Shown here piece after piece: positions 1 through 11,677 of a DNA stretch of 64,000 bases. Numbering within the stretch: position 1 is the stretch's first letter; each line of letters begins with the position of its first letter. The stretch comes from Ambrosia x helenae (lineage: Eukaryota; Streptophyta; Magnoliopsida; Asterales; Asteraceae). The stretch is taken from positions 122,463,682 through 122,527,681 of the forward strand of contig CM061229.1 of assembly GCA_030844895.1 (NCBI GenBank). The letters are read 5' to 3'. The position numbers and the translations under genes are program-made. The notes below the pieces were generated by a model. That model saw only the letters and a program-made list of their open reading frames with translations. It was not told the origin of the DNA and did not search any database.

Positions 1-122
1 TGAGATTGGGCCACAGTCTGCACCATTTCCACAAGCATAGTCTATGCTCTTTTGTAGCACTGAGTCACTCACTCCAGTGTTACATACACAATAAGCTGCA
101 CCTGTTTTTTTTTTTTTTTTTA

Positions 123-169
<47 letters not shown>

Positions 170-570
170 ATATATGAAGCTCAAAAAGGTCACCCCCAAC
201 TGAAATAATAAATAGATAAAGGTAAAGCCTTCTAAAAAGGGATCAAGAATGAAATCTACCAAAAAAAAAAGTGAAAAAAGGAAAAAAGAAGATAAAGAGA
301 AAAAAAAAAGTGAAAAATCAAGAAAAACATAAATAACATGAAATCAACTCTAAAAGTGAAAATCAAGAAAAACCCATTTCAAAAAAAAAAAAAAACTTGA
401 TAAGGTGTGAACAGGTTGCAACTGTTGTTTGAGTAAGAAACAGAGGATCCCAGGAAAAAAAACAATAATAACAGTGAGTACATCTAGATGAGAGAAAGAA
501 AGAGAAGCTTACTTGAAGAACCAGCCATGGATAATAGAAGAAGGATGGAAAGAGTAAGAAGAAAAGCCAT
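1..570 (-). CDS. X8 (CBM43) domain protein, 5' part of gene
   Basis: Partial gene running off the left edge. Exon 1 is 570-513 and encodes MAFLLTLSILLLLSMAGSS, a hydrophobic secretory signal peptide. A GT donor (512-511) and a CAG acceptor (104-102) flank a 411-bp intron. Exon 2 (101-1) continues in phase with AAYCVCNTGVSDSVLQKSI, then DYACGNGADCGPIS. The cysteine spacing and the Y-A-C-G-x-G-A-D-C motif are those of the X8 domain, which binds callose (1,3-beta-glucan) in plasmodesmal callose-binding proteins and in tails of 1,3-beta-glucanases. The short leader directly followed by X8 favours a PDCB-like protein, secreted and often GPI-anchored; the GPI end is outside the window. The usual Trp before the first Cys is Tyr here. 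The matching splice phase and domain start make the model secure; the exact paralogue is not determined. Confidence 0.85.
105..168. repeat. poly-T/poly-A tract at intron acceptor
   Basis: T17 (105-121) followed by ACA and then A45 (124-168). On the coding (minus) strand of the X8 gene this is a long T run followed by an A run directly before the CAG acceptor, in place of a normal pyrimidine tract. The length is prone to slippage and may be an assembly estimate. Confidence 0.9.
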
Positions 571-1660
571 GGATGATTGAGGAAGACAGTATAAAAATTG
601 GTAAAGCAAAGTGGTAGCTTGCTGCTATGTCTATGTATGAGTATGAATGATATAAAGTGTTTTTATTTTTATTTTAGTTTTTTGAAGGGCAATATAAAGT
701 GTTTTATTAATTGTGATGCAGAGTACGAAAGAGAGATAGAAGGAAGAGGGACAAATGGACGGGAATGGACACTTCTAGACTAGATCTACGGTGACCGTCA
801 TTGCCTTTTACTCTATTTAGATTCACTGTTCAGGGATTTATACTTAGAAAATCACCAATAATATAATATTATTTCTATACATATGTTAGTTAACTCGAGT
901 TTTTATAAAAATGATATGTTTTTTATTTGTTTATGACTTCTTGGTTTTATAGTTACGTGTAGTTTAAGACTTGTCCAGTGTTTGTAAAAGTATATTTTTT
1001 ATTTGTCTATGGTTATGTCGGCATCGTTAATTGGTAAAAAGGAAAAGGTCACACGTGTCTTTATTCTTTGGTTTTGTATACCTTTAGAATATTTCTTTGA
1101 CAACATGAACAATTAGTGAGGAAACTAATAGGATAAAGTCTACCGTCTATATGATTAAGTCGACATTCATGTTCGGTTACATTGCTCTAAGTTACTACTT
1201 ACTAGTCATTTAATAGTAATTATCACTCACGATCTTAAAGAGGGTTAAGTTGTTGCTGACCACAATTACAACTAATTATGATCATTTACTTTTGTAACTT
1301 TCCATCATCTATGTAACGTAGAGAGAGGCTATTGTACAAAATCTTCTTAAAATACAAAGCGTAAGAAGTCACCCTGGCCATCCATTGTGTTTTAATCAAG
1401 ATGATCGTCATTTAATAACCCATGAGTGTTTTAAGGATCAGTTAACAAGGGGAAGGGTAAACTGGACAAATTCCCAATCTAATAATTTGAATTTTTTAAT
1501 AATAGCGTACAGTTTAATATCATTTAATTAATGGCGGTTACTTAATCAAAACATGTAGTCGTCGAATTCACAAAACAAAATCAACCAAAATCAAAATCTC
1601 TGAAACAAAAAAAAACAGAGCAGTTGTAGAAGACGAAAAAATAACATCCGATCAAGGAAG
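571..1660. other. upstream region of X8 gene, no gene seen
   Basis: AT-rich intergenic sequence. On the minus strand TTTATAT near 650 lies about 75 nt before the X8 start codon and could be its TATA box. No coding region or clear repeat end was recognised in the rest. Confidence 0.5.
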
Positions 1661-1670
1661 TATTATGGCT

Positions 1671-2579
1671 CCAAAACGCAAATCAAGTAAGTTTATGTTC
1701 ACATTATGATTGTCATTATGATCGTATAACGAAAATCATTTGATAAAACCTAAAATAAACATAACAGATGAAGGAAGAGAAAGAGAAGCAAACTGAATCA
1801 TGATGTATTAGTAAAACGCATTCGATATGATCATAAAACGCATTCGTAAGAAACAGAGTTTCAAATGTTCAGTTGTAGTAAAACGCATTCAAGGAAACAT
1901 AAAACGCACATTAGAAAACAGAAGAAAATGTGCAAACTATTCAGTATATACCAAAACGCATGCATAAAACATAAAAACGCATTTACTGAAAAAAAAATCA
2001 CTCATCACCAACTTGTTCTTTCATCTGCCTGGTGTTCATTTCCATGGTCTTCAGCATTTTCAACTTCTTCGTTTTCATCTTGTAACAATGTATTTTTCAT
2101 CTCGTTTTCATCTTCATTGCATCTTCTGGTTTCAATGAAGATGCAACAGCAGGTTTATATATTGGAGTTTGATCATCAATGGGAACATCTTTCTTAGAAA
2201 GATCTGTCATAAAACACAAAACATACAACTATAAAAAGACACATAATAGTAAGCATTCACATGCACATGTAAGGATGTAAGGATTTATCTAATAAATCTC
2301 AAAACGCATGTTAAAACAGCATAAAACGCATTTGAATAAAAATCAATTCTATAAAATCAAGCAGTTACCTCAAAACGCATGTTAAACATAATAAAACGCA
2401 TTTGAATAAAAATCATTTCTATAAAACCAAGCATTTACCTCAAAACGCATGTTAAACATAATAAAACGCATTTGAATAAAAATCATTTCAATAAAACCAA
2501 GCATTTACCTCAAAACGCATGTTAAACATAATAAAACGCATTTGAATAAAAATCATTTCTATAAACCAAGCAGTTACCT
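1671..2579. repeat. AAAACGCA motif array with 4 x 70-bp tandem repeat
   Basis: About 15 copies of AAAACGCA(T), nearly all in the same orientation, are spread over 0.9 kb. From 2299 to 2578 they form four tandem copies of a unit of about 70 bp (starts 2299, 2370, 2440, 2510), each holding two motifs about 21 bp apart. No convincing protein is encoded; a 110-codon reading frame at 1865-2197 is repeat-derived. Such dense short motifs resemble subterminal transposase-binding repeats of DNA transposons, but no transposase or clear TIR was seen, so the class is unassigned. Confidence 0.75.
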
Positions 2580-2798
2580 CAACACTCTGTTCATTTCTGT
2601 TTTTTGTGATCTGCTAATATAAATCAAAACAGTATAAACTAACCTTCAAAAATTTAGATTATGAGCATCGACAACATCATCTTCTTCTCCGATTATGATT
2701 TCAGGTTTGTTGTTTAGGTCTGATAAACAATTAAAAATCAAAATAAGATTGCGATTATGTGAAATTAAAAAACAGAGTAACCTACCGAACATGATGAT

Positions 2799-2843
2799 TG
2801 TAACATCGCAAAATTTTTCCCAAAATTTTAATACATAAAAAGC

Positions 2844-2918
<75 letters not shown>

Positions 2919-4089
2919 ATTACACCTTTATCATTAATATTATACAAATGTGCCTAAGTCTTTATTTATCCTAACTCACAACTTATATACATACATAAAT
3001 GTATATAAATAATAATAATAATATGATTCTACATTCTTTTTTTTTCACATACAAGATTTTTTTTTAAATAAAGCCTTTAGTCAAATAGTCAAAGTCCTAG
3101 TCAAAGTCTTAGTCAAACAGTCAAAGTCTTAGTCAAATAGTCAATTCATCATAAAACCTTACTTTATGGTGTTGACCAATTTTAATGGCTAATTGAATCC
3201 AAAACTAGTATAAAACCCCACCTATGACCCATTATACTTTGCACCTCTAAATCGATTGTTTCAATCCGATTAAACTTTCCCTCATACCTTTCTTCTATAG
3301 TCTATTACTTCTACAATTGAAGCTTTGATTATAAGCTCTTGTAATTGGCAACTTTGGGGCTACACATATTCTATTTCTCGAGACTTAATACTTTGCTAAG
3401 GTGAGTTTACGTAACCATGTTTATGCAATTCTTCATACTTGCAACATTATACTTAAGCAATTCTACATGCATGTCTAGTTGTAAACTTTAATGCCTCATG
3501 AATTAGACAACAACAACAGTTTCAACGAGTTTCAACGAGTTTCAACATTACATAATCATTAGCTATGGCCAAGCCGGCGATACTCAATAATAGATCTATT
3601 GGATTGACAATCCCACCCGGATACGTGTACCTCCTACATAGGTAGCGTGGGTGATTGTTATCGTTCCAACATATTATTAAGGTGAACCGTGGATGACGGG
3701 ATGGACCTAAACTAGTCGGAGGTTTGATTATGTCGATTCAACATATCATGTTTATTCATGTAGACTTAAACTTACGATAGACATATTAATTGCTAAACTT
3801 TTATACTTAAACTATTTGCTTGACATGGCTTATGTATTCTCACCAACTTCTAGTTGACCCCCCCATTTTTCCAAACTCAACAGGAAATATTGATGCTTGA
3901 AGTCTAGAGCTAGCATGAGGAGTTATTTGAAGTTTCGTTGTTTGTTTGATGTATTAGATTTCATTCAAGACTTTAATGTAATTCAATATTGTAATAAAGG
4001 ATTATGTAAACATATGTATTACCATGAGCTACTGAACAATCATTCATACGTGACACCTCGATGTTTCCGCCATCGGTTGGGGTGTTACA
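2799..4089 (+). mobile_element. solo LTR, 1.29 kb
   Basis: Starts TGTAACATCG and ends GGTGTTACA, with a perfect 5-bp target duplication ATGAT at 2794-2798 and 4090-4094. No internal region or second LTR follows, so it is a solo LTR left by LTR-LTR recombination. Its last 50 bp are nearly identical to the 3' LTR ends at 9320, 14973, 56211 and 61853. It carries a (TA)n tract at 2848-2914. It interrupts the sequence that holds the AAAACGCA array. Confidence 0.9.
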
Positions 4090-4094
4090 ATGAT

Positions 4095-4514
4095 GAACTC
4101 TGCAATTGAGTATGATTCTGGTAAACTTTTGATCGACAGATTCAATGTGATGAGATTTTTTTAATAAGGTAAGAATTGACGATGAAGATCGTGAAATCAG
4201 TTATAAAAATTTGAATTCCGATTGAACGATAAAACAGGGATTGTGAAAATCATAATTATGAATGTGATTAATTGATCGATGCAAATGTCTATAATACCCC
4301 TCCCATAATTGAAAATCAGTTTTTTTTTTTTTGTTTTAAAAGACATCTTACACGTGGCTTATTATTGTGGCTTCCTACACTTTGTAGGTTAAGGGACTTT
4401 GTACCCAATACTTTCTCATGTAACGTAAATCTCAAGCAATTTCCAATAGCTCTGTCTCTAGAACCTTATATGGCATGTTGCCCTTGAACCCCCGCCAAGA
4501 GGGTACTGCCCCCT
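4095..4514. other. sequence between two solo LTRs
   Basis: Continuation of the DNA interrupted by the 2799-4089 solo LTR, up to the next LTR. AT-rich, no gene recognised. Confidence 0.4.
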
Positions 4515-6548
4515 TGTGACAACCGCCACCCTCATCCTTTATCGGGTTGTCAATTTTAGTCCTTCGTCCGTTTTGAATTTTCACTACTAGTCCTCGTCAA
4601 TCATTATTTATTTTATTTTAACTTTTCTTTTAAAAATGGTGTATGTATACATTTTTGTATATACACGTTTTGATATATAAACGTACCATACTCGTATAAT
4701 CATGTTAGCTTATGAAAGTCCCATTTCGTTTATTTAGGTTTAGAGTTTATAAAAGTTAAAAAAAATAATTAAATTAAACTTTGGTTAGTTGGTTAAGATT
4801 ATTGAGGGAATAAATAACCAAGTTAAATAATTAAACTAACTTAGTTAATTCTAGAGGGACCAATATTGCCAAAAGACCAAAGCTATTTTGAAATTTTCTC
4901 TTCTTTACACCTGGTACACGGTTTTCCGGCCGGTATAGTTCCGGCGAGCCAGTAAAAGTCATTTTACGCTGTTTAAAATCGTTTTTATGGTATAGTTCAG
5001 TTTCTCCATCATCATTAAACCTGTTCCAAGCGTTTTGGTTTGTTAATTATCACAAATTTAACCCATTCAATCGTAACCGTCGCATTAGGTCCGGCAATAA
5101 CCCCAAACGACCTTGTAACGTAATGCTAACTATAAATTAATCGGCCCCAAACACTTCCAGATCATTGCAATCTTAAACCCACTTTCATATCGCTCTAATC
5201 ATCAGCAGAAGGTCCACGATTTGGTCAGAACCCGTCGGCCCCTATTCTTCTTCTTCGACCTTCACTGAGATCGTGTGAGTCCGATTTTATTTTGCCATTT
5301 TATTCCTTATATGTTAACCTTTAAAAGCCCTATATTACAGAACGTTATCGTGCCTTGATCAGGTTTATTGTTTTGAGGTTAGGGTTAGGGTTTATGTTAG
5401 GATTTGGGGAAGAAGAAGATGAAAGTGGTTTATTATATAAATACATTCATTTTCGAAATATTAACAATAACAAGTACTTGGCATAGTGGTTGTGTGGGTG
5501 TGCTTATTCATAAGTGACCCGGGTTCGAATCTCTCCAGAACCGGGTCTGATCATTTTTTGTATTTGTTTTTGTTTGTTCATATATTAGTTACACATATAT
5601 ATACATTTATCTTATAATATTCATAATAAATTCCTTTTTACTCCAAAAATTATAAAAATTTAGGTGTAGCTTCTTGACATCTCATAGATAATTATCATAT
5701 TTTTTATTTCTGAAAAATATTTTATTTTCGTAATTTTTAGTATTTAATTTGTTTTAATCGTATTAAATTGATTAAAAATTTATTTCTAATGGTTTTTGTC
5801 TCAAAATTTGTCATAAATTATTTTTAATCATTATGAACTGAAATAAAAATATTTGATTCAGAAAACATTTATTTTTATTAATTTTCCTATTTTTAATCAT
5901 TTAAACAAGATTTAATACCATTAAATCAGTTTTAAATATAAATAAGTTTATAAAAATTATGAGAAGATTATTATCATTGATTTACATCATAAAGAATCCA
6001 CTTTCTATAAAAATAACATTTTTGGATCATGGTGTAACTCATAATCATTTATTTATACATTTATAATTATTGTATTTATTTACAATAAATAGTTAAAGTA
6101 ATTAACTATATTATAATGTTTTAATTATTCAAACAATATTTGTATCTAAATATTCTATTGGTAATATTTATATTACCTAAATCATATTTACAAACTTGGT
6201 ATGTTATTATACAACTTTTACATTAACGCGATTTATCCTAAAAACTCTAATTCCCCAAATCGACTTAGCAAACCCTAATTTCTTAGACCCTACTTACCTT
6301 AGACTTTTTAGACACTTCCTTATTAGAATTCTTACACATTATAGGTTGAATTCCTCGGAATTCCCATTACTTAGCTCACGACCGCTTAAGTGGATTTTGA
6401 TCGCTTTCGCAAACTGTGAGTATATCTTTCCCCTTTTTACTGTTTTACTACTTTGGGGTGACTCATGTACCTATATATATTAATCAAGTTTCAATTTCTT
6501 ATACTTAATGCAATTCTCATGTGTGTTTGCTTTATGTTAATTGGTGTG

Positions 6549-9320
6549 TGTAACAACCTACACCTTCCGTTTTTTTCATAAATGAATCAACCGGTCCCTT
6601 AACTATTTCAAGATCTTCATTTTTAACCCTCGTATTTAAGCATTTATAAACTGTCGTTTACCTGGAATTAATGAACTTTTTTTTACTAATTCTAAACAAC
6701 TCTCTTCAAGAAGAGTTACGATTACGATTTGGACACATTAAATATTTAAAGTTTCCAAGATATAAAAGTTTAAGTGTTTATTATAGTGTTAATTAACAAA
6801 TTATTATTTACTAGAATTTAACATTTAGTTATAATATACAATATTGAAGTGTAGTAATTGTGAGTGGAGTTTAAATAGTTTTCTACTACATAACATTTCG
6901 TAACTCTCCAAATGAAACTTCCTGTGACCATAATTAGAAATTGATGGAATGAATTAATGCTATTTGTTTAGTAACTAATTGACTTTTATGAGAAATAACC
7001 CACAAATTATCAAGTCTCATTAATGTGACATACATGAAACCACTAGTAGACATGTATAAATACTAACTTAAGCCTTGATCATATGGAACTTGTGGAAGTT
7101 ACGAAACCTACAAATGAATACCCCTTTCCCATGATTAATTTTTATACATTCATATGCTTCCTAACGCTTTAGCTCTCAAGATCTATATCACAATCATACC
7201 AATCACTTCCTGCTCGTCTAAACCTTTCAAACCCACATTTAAACCATCCAAAACGTTACCAGAATCGCTTGGATTTTTGCTTCAAAGTTTCGAATCTTAT
7301 TGTTTCATTTTCGAGCATAAAACGTGTTTGTAAGTATCAAATTCTTTTGCCGTTTTAATCTTTATATAGTACCTTACATAAACCCTATGGTTTCGATGAC
7401 TAACAAAAACATTATTGGGTTTATTGATTTTAGGTTAGGGTTAGGGTTCTTGAGGTTGAATTGGGGAAGAAGATGTATATGGGTTTATAGTTTAAATAAA
7501 TTTAACTTTCAAACTAATAAACATAAGGTGCTCTAGTGTAGTGGTTTATGTTGGAGCATTTGAGGATGAGGATCCAGGTTCGAACCCAGGCATCCCCACC
7601 TTTTATTTTTCAGATTTTTACACATATACACACACATATATATATATATATATATATTTTAATGATATTATAACCATTTAAAATAGGTATAAACTTGTTA
7701 TATTTATAATAAATTCATTTTTGCTCCAAAAATTATAAAAATTTAGGTGTAGCATCTTGACACCATGAAGAAAATTACCACACTTTTATTTTCTGGAAAA
7801 TGTCTTATTTTCATATTTTTATTGAATTTATTTGTTTTAATCGTATGTAATTGATTAAAAATTCATTTTTAATGATTTTAGTCTCAAACTTTTTGGGAAA
7901 TTATTTTTCACCATCATGGACTGAAATAAAAATGATTGGTTCAGAAAACATTTATTTTTATTAATTTTCCTATTTTTAATCATTTAAACATGATTTAATC
8001 TCATTAAATCAGTTTTAAATATAAATAAGTTTATAAAAATTGTGAGAAAATTATTTTCATTAACTTACATCAGAAATCATTTATTTTCTATAAAAAATAG
8101 TATATTTGGATCATTTCTTGAATTATTAGTCTTATTTATGTTTAGTTTGACATAATTGATCATTTATATTTATACTATTAAATATCTATTTTATAAATAC
8201 TTTTCCTATAAAATTTTATAGAAATAATTCCATGTTTGAAAATATTAATTACAATTTATGGGATCATCGTGTAACTCATAAGTATTTATTTCAACATTTA
8301 TGATTATTGTATTTATTTACAATAATTAGTTAAAGTAATTACCTAAATTATTTTGTATTAATTAGTTAAACATATGGTGACCTAAATATTTAATTGGTAA
8401 TAATTATATTACCTAAATCCTAATTACAAACTTTAGTATATTATTTTTTAATATACAACTTTTATAGTAATTCGACTTATCATAAAAACTCTAATCCCCA
8501 AATCGACTTAGCAAACCCTAATGCCTTAGGCCCTAGTTACCTTAGACTTTTTAGACATTTCCTTATTAGTATGCTTACACATTATAGGTTGAATTCCTCG
8601 GAATTTCCATTACTTAGCTCACGACCGCTTAAGTGGATTTTGATCGCTTTCGCAAACTGTGAGTATATCTTTCCCCCCTTTTTTTTTACTGTTTTACTAC
8701 TTTGGGGTGACTCATGTACCTATATATTAATCAAGTTTCAATTTCTTATACTTAATGCAATTCTCATGTGTGTTTGCTTTATGTTAATTGGTGTGTCTAT
8801 GACTTGTCAAAATCATTAACCGCTGGGCGGCCTAGCTTTTCAATGAATAGTACTATGGTATACCCCCTTGAGACTCTGTTGAGAGAATCTTGGTCATTGT
8901 CTTGTTAATTCATTATTCAGTTGGTTAGTCATGTGTTAGTCATTATTCTCAGGTTTGGTTTTGAACGGATATTACTTATTACATAATTGCAAATGGTACC
9001 GCACATGAATTGCTAAACATTTTTCCTACTATATATATATTCAAACAGGGTATGCTCACCAATACATTTTTGTATTGACATATACTATTTTCGTACATGT
9101 TTCAGGTTGTTTTGAGATGCATCCTTTAAGCTTTCGGATTTATATTTAGATTTTGATTCATTGTATTTCAATTTAGTTGACAGTTAGAATCGTTGTATTT
9201 CATTTCAATGTAATAAATTATTTAATCAATGTATTCAAATTTACACTTTAGTCCATGAGCTATTGAACAATCGTCACTACGTGACACCTCGATGTTTCCG
9301 CCATCGGTTGGGGTGTTACA
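6549..9320 (+). repeat. 5' LTR of the 7.9-kb element
   Basis: 2772 bp, TGTAACAACC to GGTGTTACA. Reading frames inside it (70 and 82 codons) recur unchanged in the 3' LTR because the LTRs are near-identical, not because they are coding. A (TA)n tract lies near 7640. Confidence 0.92.
7534..7587 (+). other. tRNA-like box A/box B cassette inside LTR
   Basis: TAGTGTAGTGG (7534-7544) fits a Pol III box A and GGTTCGAACCC (7577-7587) fits box B, 33 bp apart. The 3' LTR copy is at 12663-12716. The equivalent place in the older solo LTR (5479-5533) has TTGGCATAGTGG and GGGTTCGAATCTC. No full cloverleaf was demonstrated, so this is a resemblance to tRNA promoter elements, not a tRNA gene. Confidence 0.6.
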
Positions 9321-9540
9321 GATTGGTATCAGAGCCATGGTTATAGGGAATTATGTTATTAGAATGCCTTTTAGCCTAGTCTATAACTAAAGCTTATTTT
9401 CGCGAGTCCTCTCGTGTATATTCCTCTTTAATCTTATATTTTCTTTCTAAGTATTTTTGCTATGATTATTTCTCCTTATTCTTTCGATATTTTGCTTGGT
9501 GAAGAATACGCTCGTATTTCACAAACGAAACGATAGCGCC

Positions 9541-9780
9541 AAGTTAGGAGTGACATCCATACCTTGGTGATTAGTTTCACTCCTCTATATGTTATATATC
9601 TTAGGAATATATCTTTGAGATAGGAGTGACATCCACACCTCAAAGAATGATTCCTTCAAAAAGAAACTTTACCACTAAGCTGGGAGTGATATCCTTAACT
9701 TAGTGATTGGTTTCATTCCACAATCGTTTTCAATTTTGAAATACATCTTTGAGTTAGGAGTGAAATCCACATCTCAAGGA
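9541..9780. repeat. four-fold motif downstream of the PBS
   Basis: TAGGAGTGACATCC or close variants occur at 9545, 9621, 9681 and 9755, in alternating longer contexts (two A-B pairs of about 135 bp). They start about 200 bp after the primer binding site, where retroelement packaging and dimerisation signals usually lie. Function is inferred only from position. Confidence 0.7.
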
Positions 9781-10824
9781 TCTATTTCTACATCTCGTTG
9801 ATTATGAATTTTCTTAAATGTTAGTAATCTATTACATACTTTAATCTTATCATTCACGTCATTTTAAATCATCGTCTTTTAAAACGCATTCGATTTACAC
9901 ATACTTCATGAGATAGTTTCATTTTGCATTTTACAAACTTGTATTGCATATTTTAAAGACCAAATGTAAAACTTTTGTTTTCATATGACGTATTCAATAT
10001 ATATTTTCAGGAGAAATTTACAACTAATAATATACCTTATAACATTTAAAAAAAAACTCGACTTTTCGTAAACACATGAAAATGTGTAATTACGAAGATT
10101 TTGCAAATGAACCTGTTTTGAACCTAAAACACACTTCGATTTCTAAAAAAAAAAATTCTCATACATCACTACTATTCTTTCAACAATATCACAAAGTCGA
10201 GTAAACTGCGGAAATTTACCTTTTACACTCATACCCTTTCAGTTGCAAAACTTTTGGTTTAACAAAACAATGGACATATCTTTTTATCAGAATGTTGCTA
10301 AATGTTTTTTTATAGTATAACGCATATATGTAAAATTACTAGACTTTAACTCACATGCCAGTAGGCTATACACCCGTTCCGTGCACATTCATTTGCCGTA
10401 AATTTCATTATTTTATTCTTGCACCATTTTTATTCATAGTTATTTCTAACACGTTATTTGTGATTATTTTCACATTGCTTATTTGCATTAATTCAACTCG
10501 TTTACTTTCATTTTGTGCAATTGAGCGATTTACTCGATTTATGTTATACTATTCTTTCAGTCGGAATTTTATGCTATACTTATATACTTACATGAACACA
10601 TATTTGGTATGCACATTTTCTTTCCTGTTTTGAGCAAAACCCTGTTATACTATGCATTACTTTGTTTTTCATCGTTAAACATACTAGTTGATAACTCGTA
10701 TGAGATCTAAGCCAGTGCCCACGTACGACTCGGATTAGAGTATTTCTTTAATCCGAGGGGAACGATGTAAATCTCAGAGTCTATCAATATGAGTGTTTAA
10801 AGCCAACGATGTAAACAGAAACTA

Positions 10825-10940
10825 CCGGTTAAGGGTGAACCCGAAAGGGAAGAACCTCTAACCATGTCTTATACTTACATGTTATTCACATTACGGTTAA
10901 AGGGAAAACCCGGAAGGGAAGAACCTCTAACCATGTCTTG
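10825..10940. repeat. duplicated 45-bp segment in LTR-element internal region
   Basis: A stretch of about 45 bp containing GGGAAGAACCTCTAACCATG occurs twice, near 10826-10870 and 10893-10940, with small differences. Noncoding. Confidence 0.7.
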
Positions 10941-11677
10941 ATTGAACATCATTTCATTACAGTGGCTATTACATATTGGTTGCACGCATTTATTTCTTGT
11001 TAAGGTTATGGAAAAGCATAACACCTTAGTGTAAGGTAAATCGATGATTACGGTCCGGAACGCAATCATGGGTTTACAGGTACATGAGGGTGGTGTGTAA
11101 TTCTATATAGGCTATTGGTAGACAATCAGTACGAGTCCAAAGTATCGGGAGTGTGGTGGGTCAGCTGCGGTACACCCTATATATAAGCATAAACGATACT
11201 GCGGGAGCGGACTAGGAGTTTGACCAAGAACCTACCCATTACTACCTCTTCATTAGATCGTTGACTAGTAACTAGCATCTTCGATAAGAACATTTTACAT
11301 AAGCTTCAATTAGTTTTGTTGGAGCCTTCTTGTTGACCATCTCTATAGAAAACCTTAAACCTTGTGTACTCTTACACTCTCTGTTAGCCGAAAATCTGTT
11401 GCATGTCCTTAGTAACGTTCATTAGTACCCCTGCCCTCACACGTTGCATATTCTCAAAACCTTTTCTCATTTAAACTCTCAACTCTCTAACTTTGGGTTC
11501 ACAGTCAAAGAATTTGCAACTTTTACTTTGAGTATTAGACAATTAGTTTAAATTTTGTCAAAACATAAATGATGAAACTTCTTTAAAAATCTAGCTAACT
11601 TTTACAACGCCTTTTGTTTCATAGTAACCTTCACTTGAAGGAAATTTCGAGGCGAAATTTTCTAAAGTAGGGGAGAC

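Noticed and set aside
1865..2197. 110-codon frame in the AAAACGCA region
   Set aside because: Composed largely of the repeated motif and lacking any recognisable domain.
5376..5392. GTTAGGGTTAGGG telomere-like words, also near 7433 and 12561
   Set aside because: Only about two units inside LTRs, and the plant telomere repeat is TTTAGGG; chance or LTR sequence.
6196..6483. 95-codon frame, and 82-codon relatives at 8571 and 13697
   Set aside because: They lie in the 3' halves of LTRs and differ by indels among copies; no coding constraint or known domain.
7324..7536. Identical 70-codon frames at 7324 and 12453
   Set aside because: Identity follows from the two LTRs of one young element, not from a conserved gene.
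9323..9340. Possible tRNA-Met gene at the PBS (also 56215)
   Set aside because: Only the 3'-end complement of tRNA-Met is present, directly after an LTR; it is a primer binding site.
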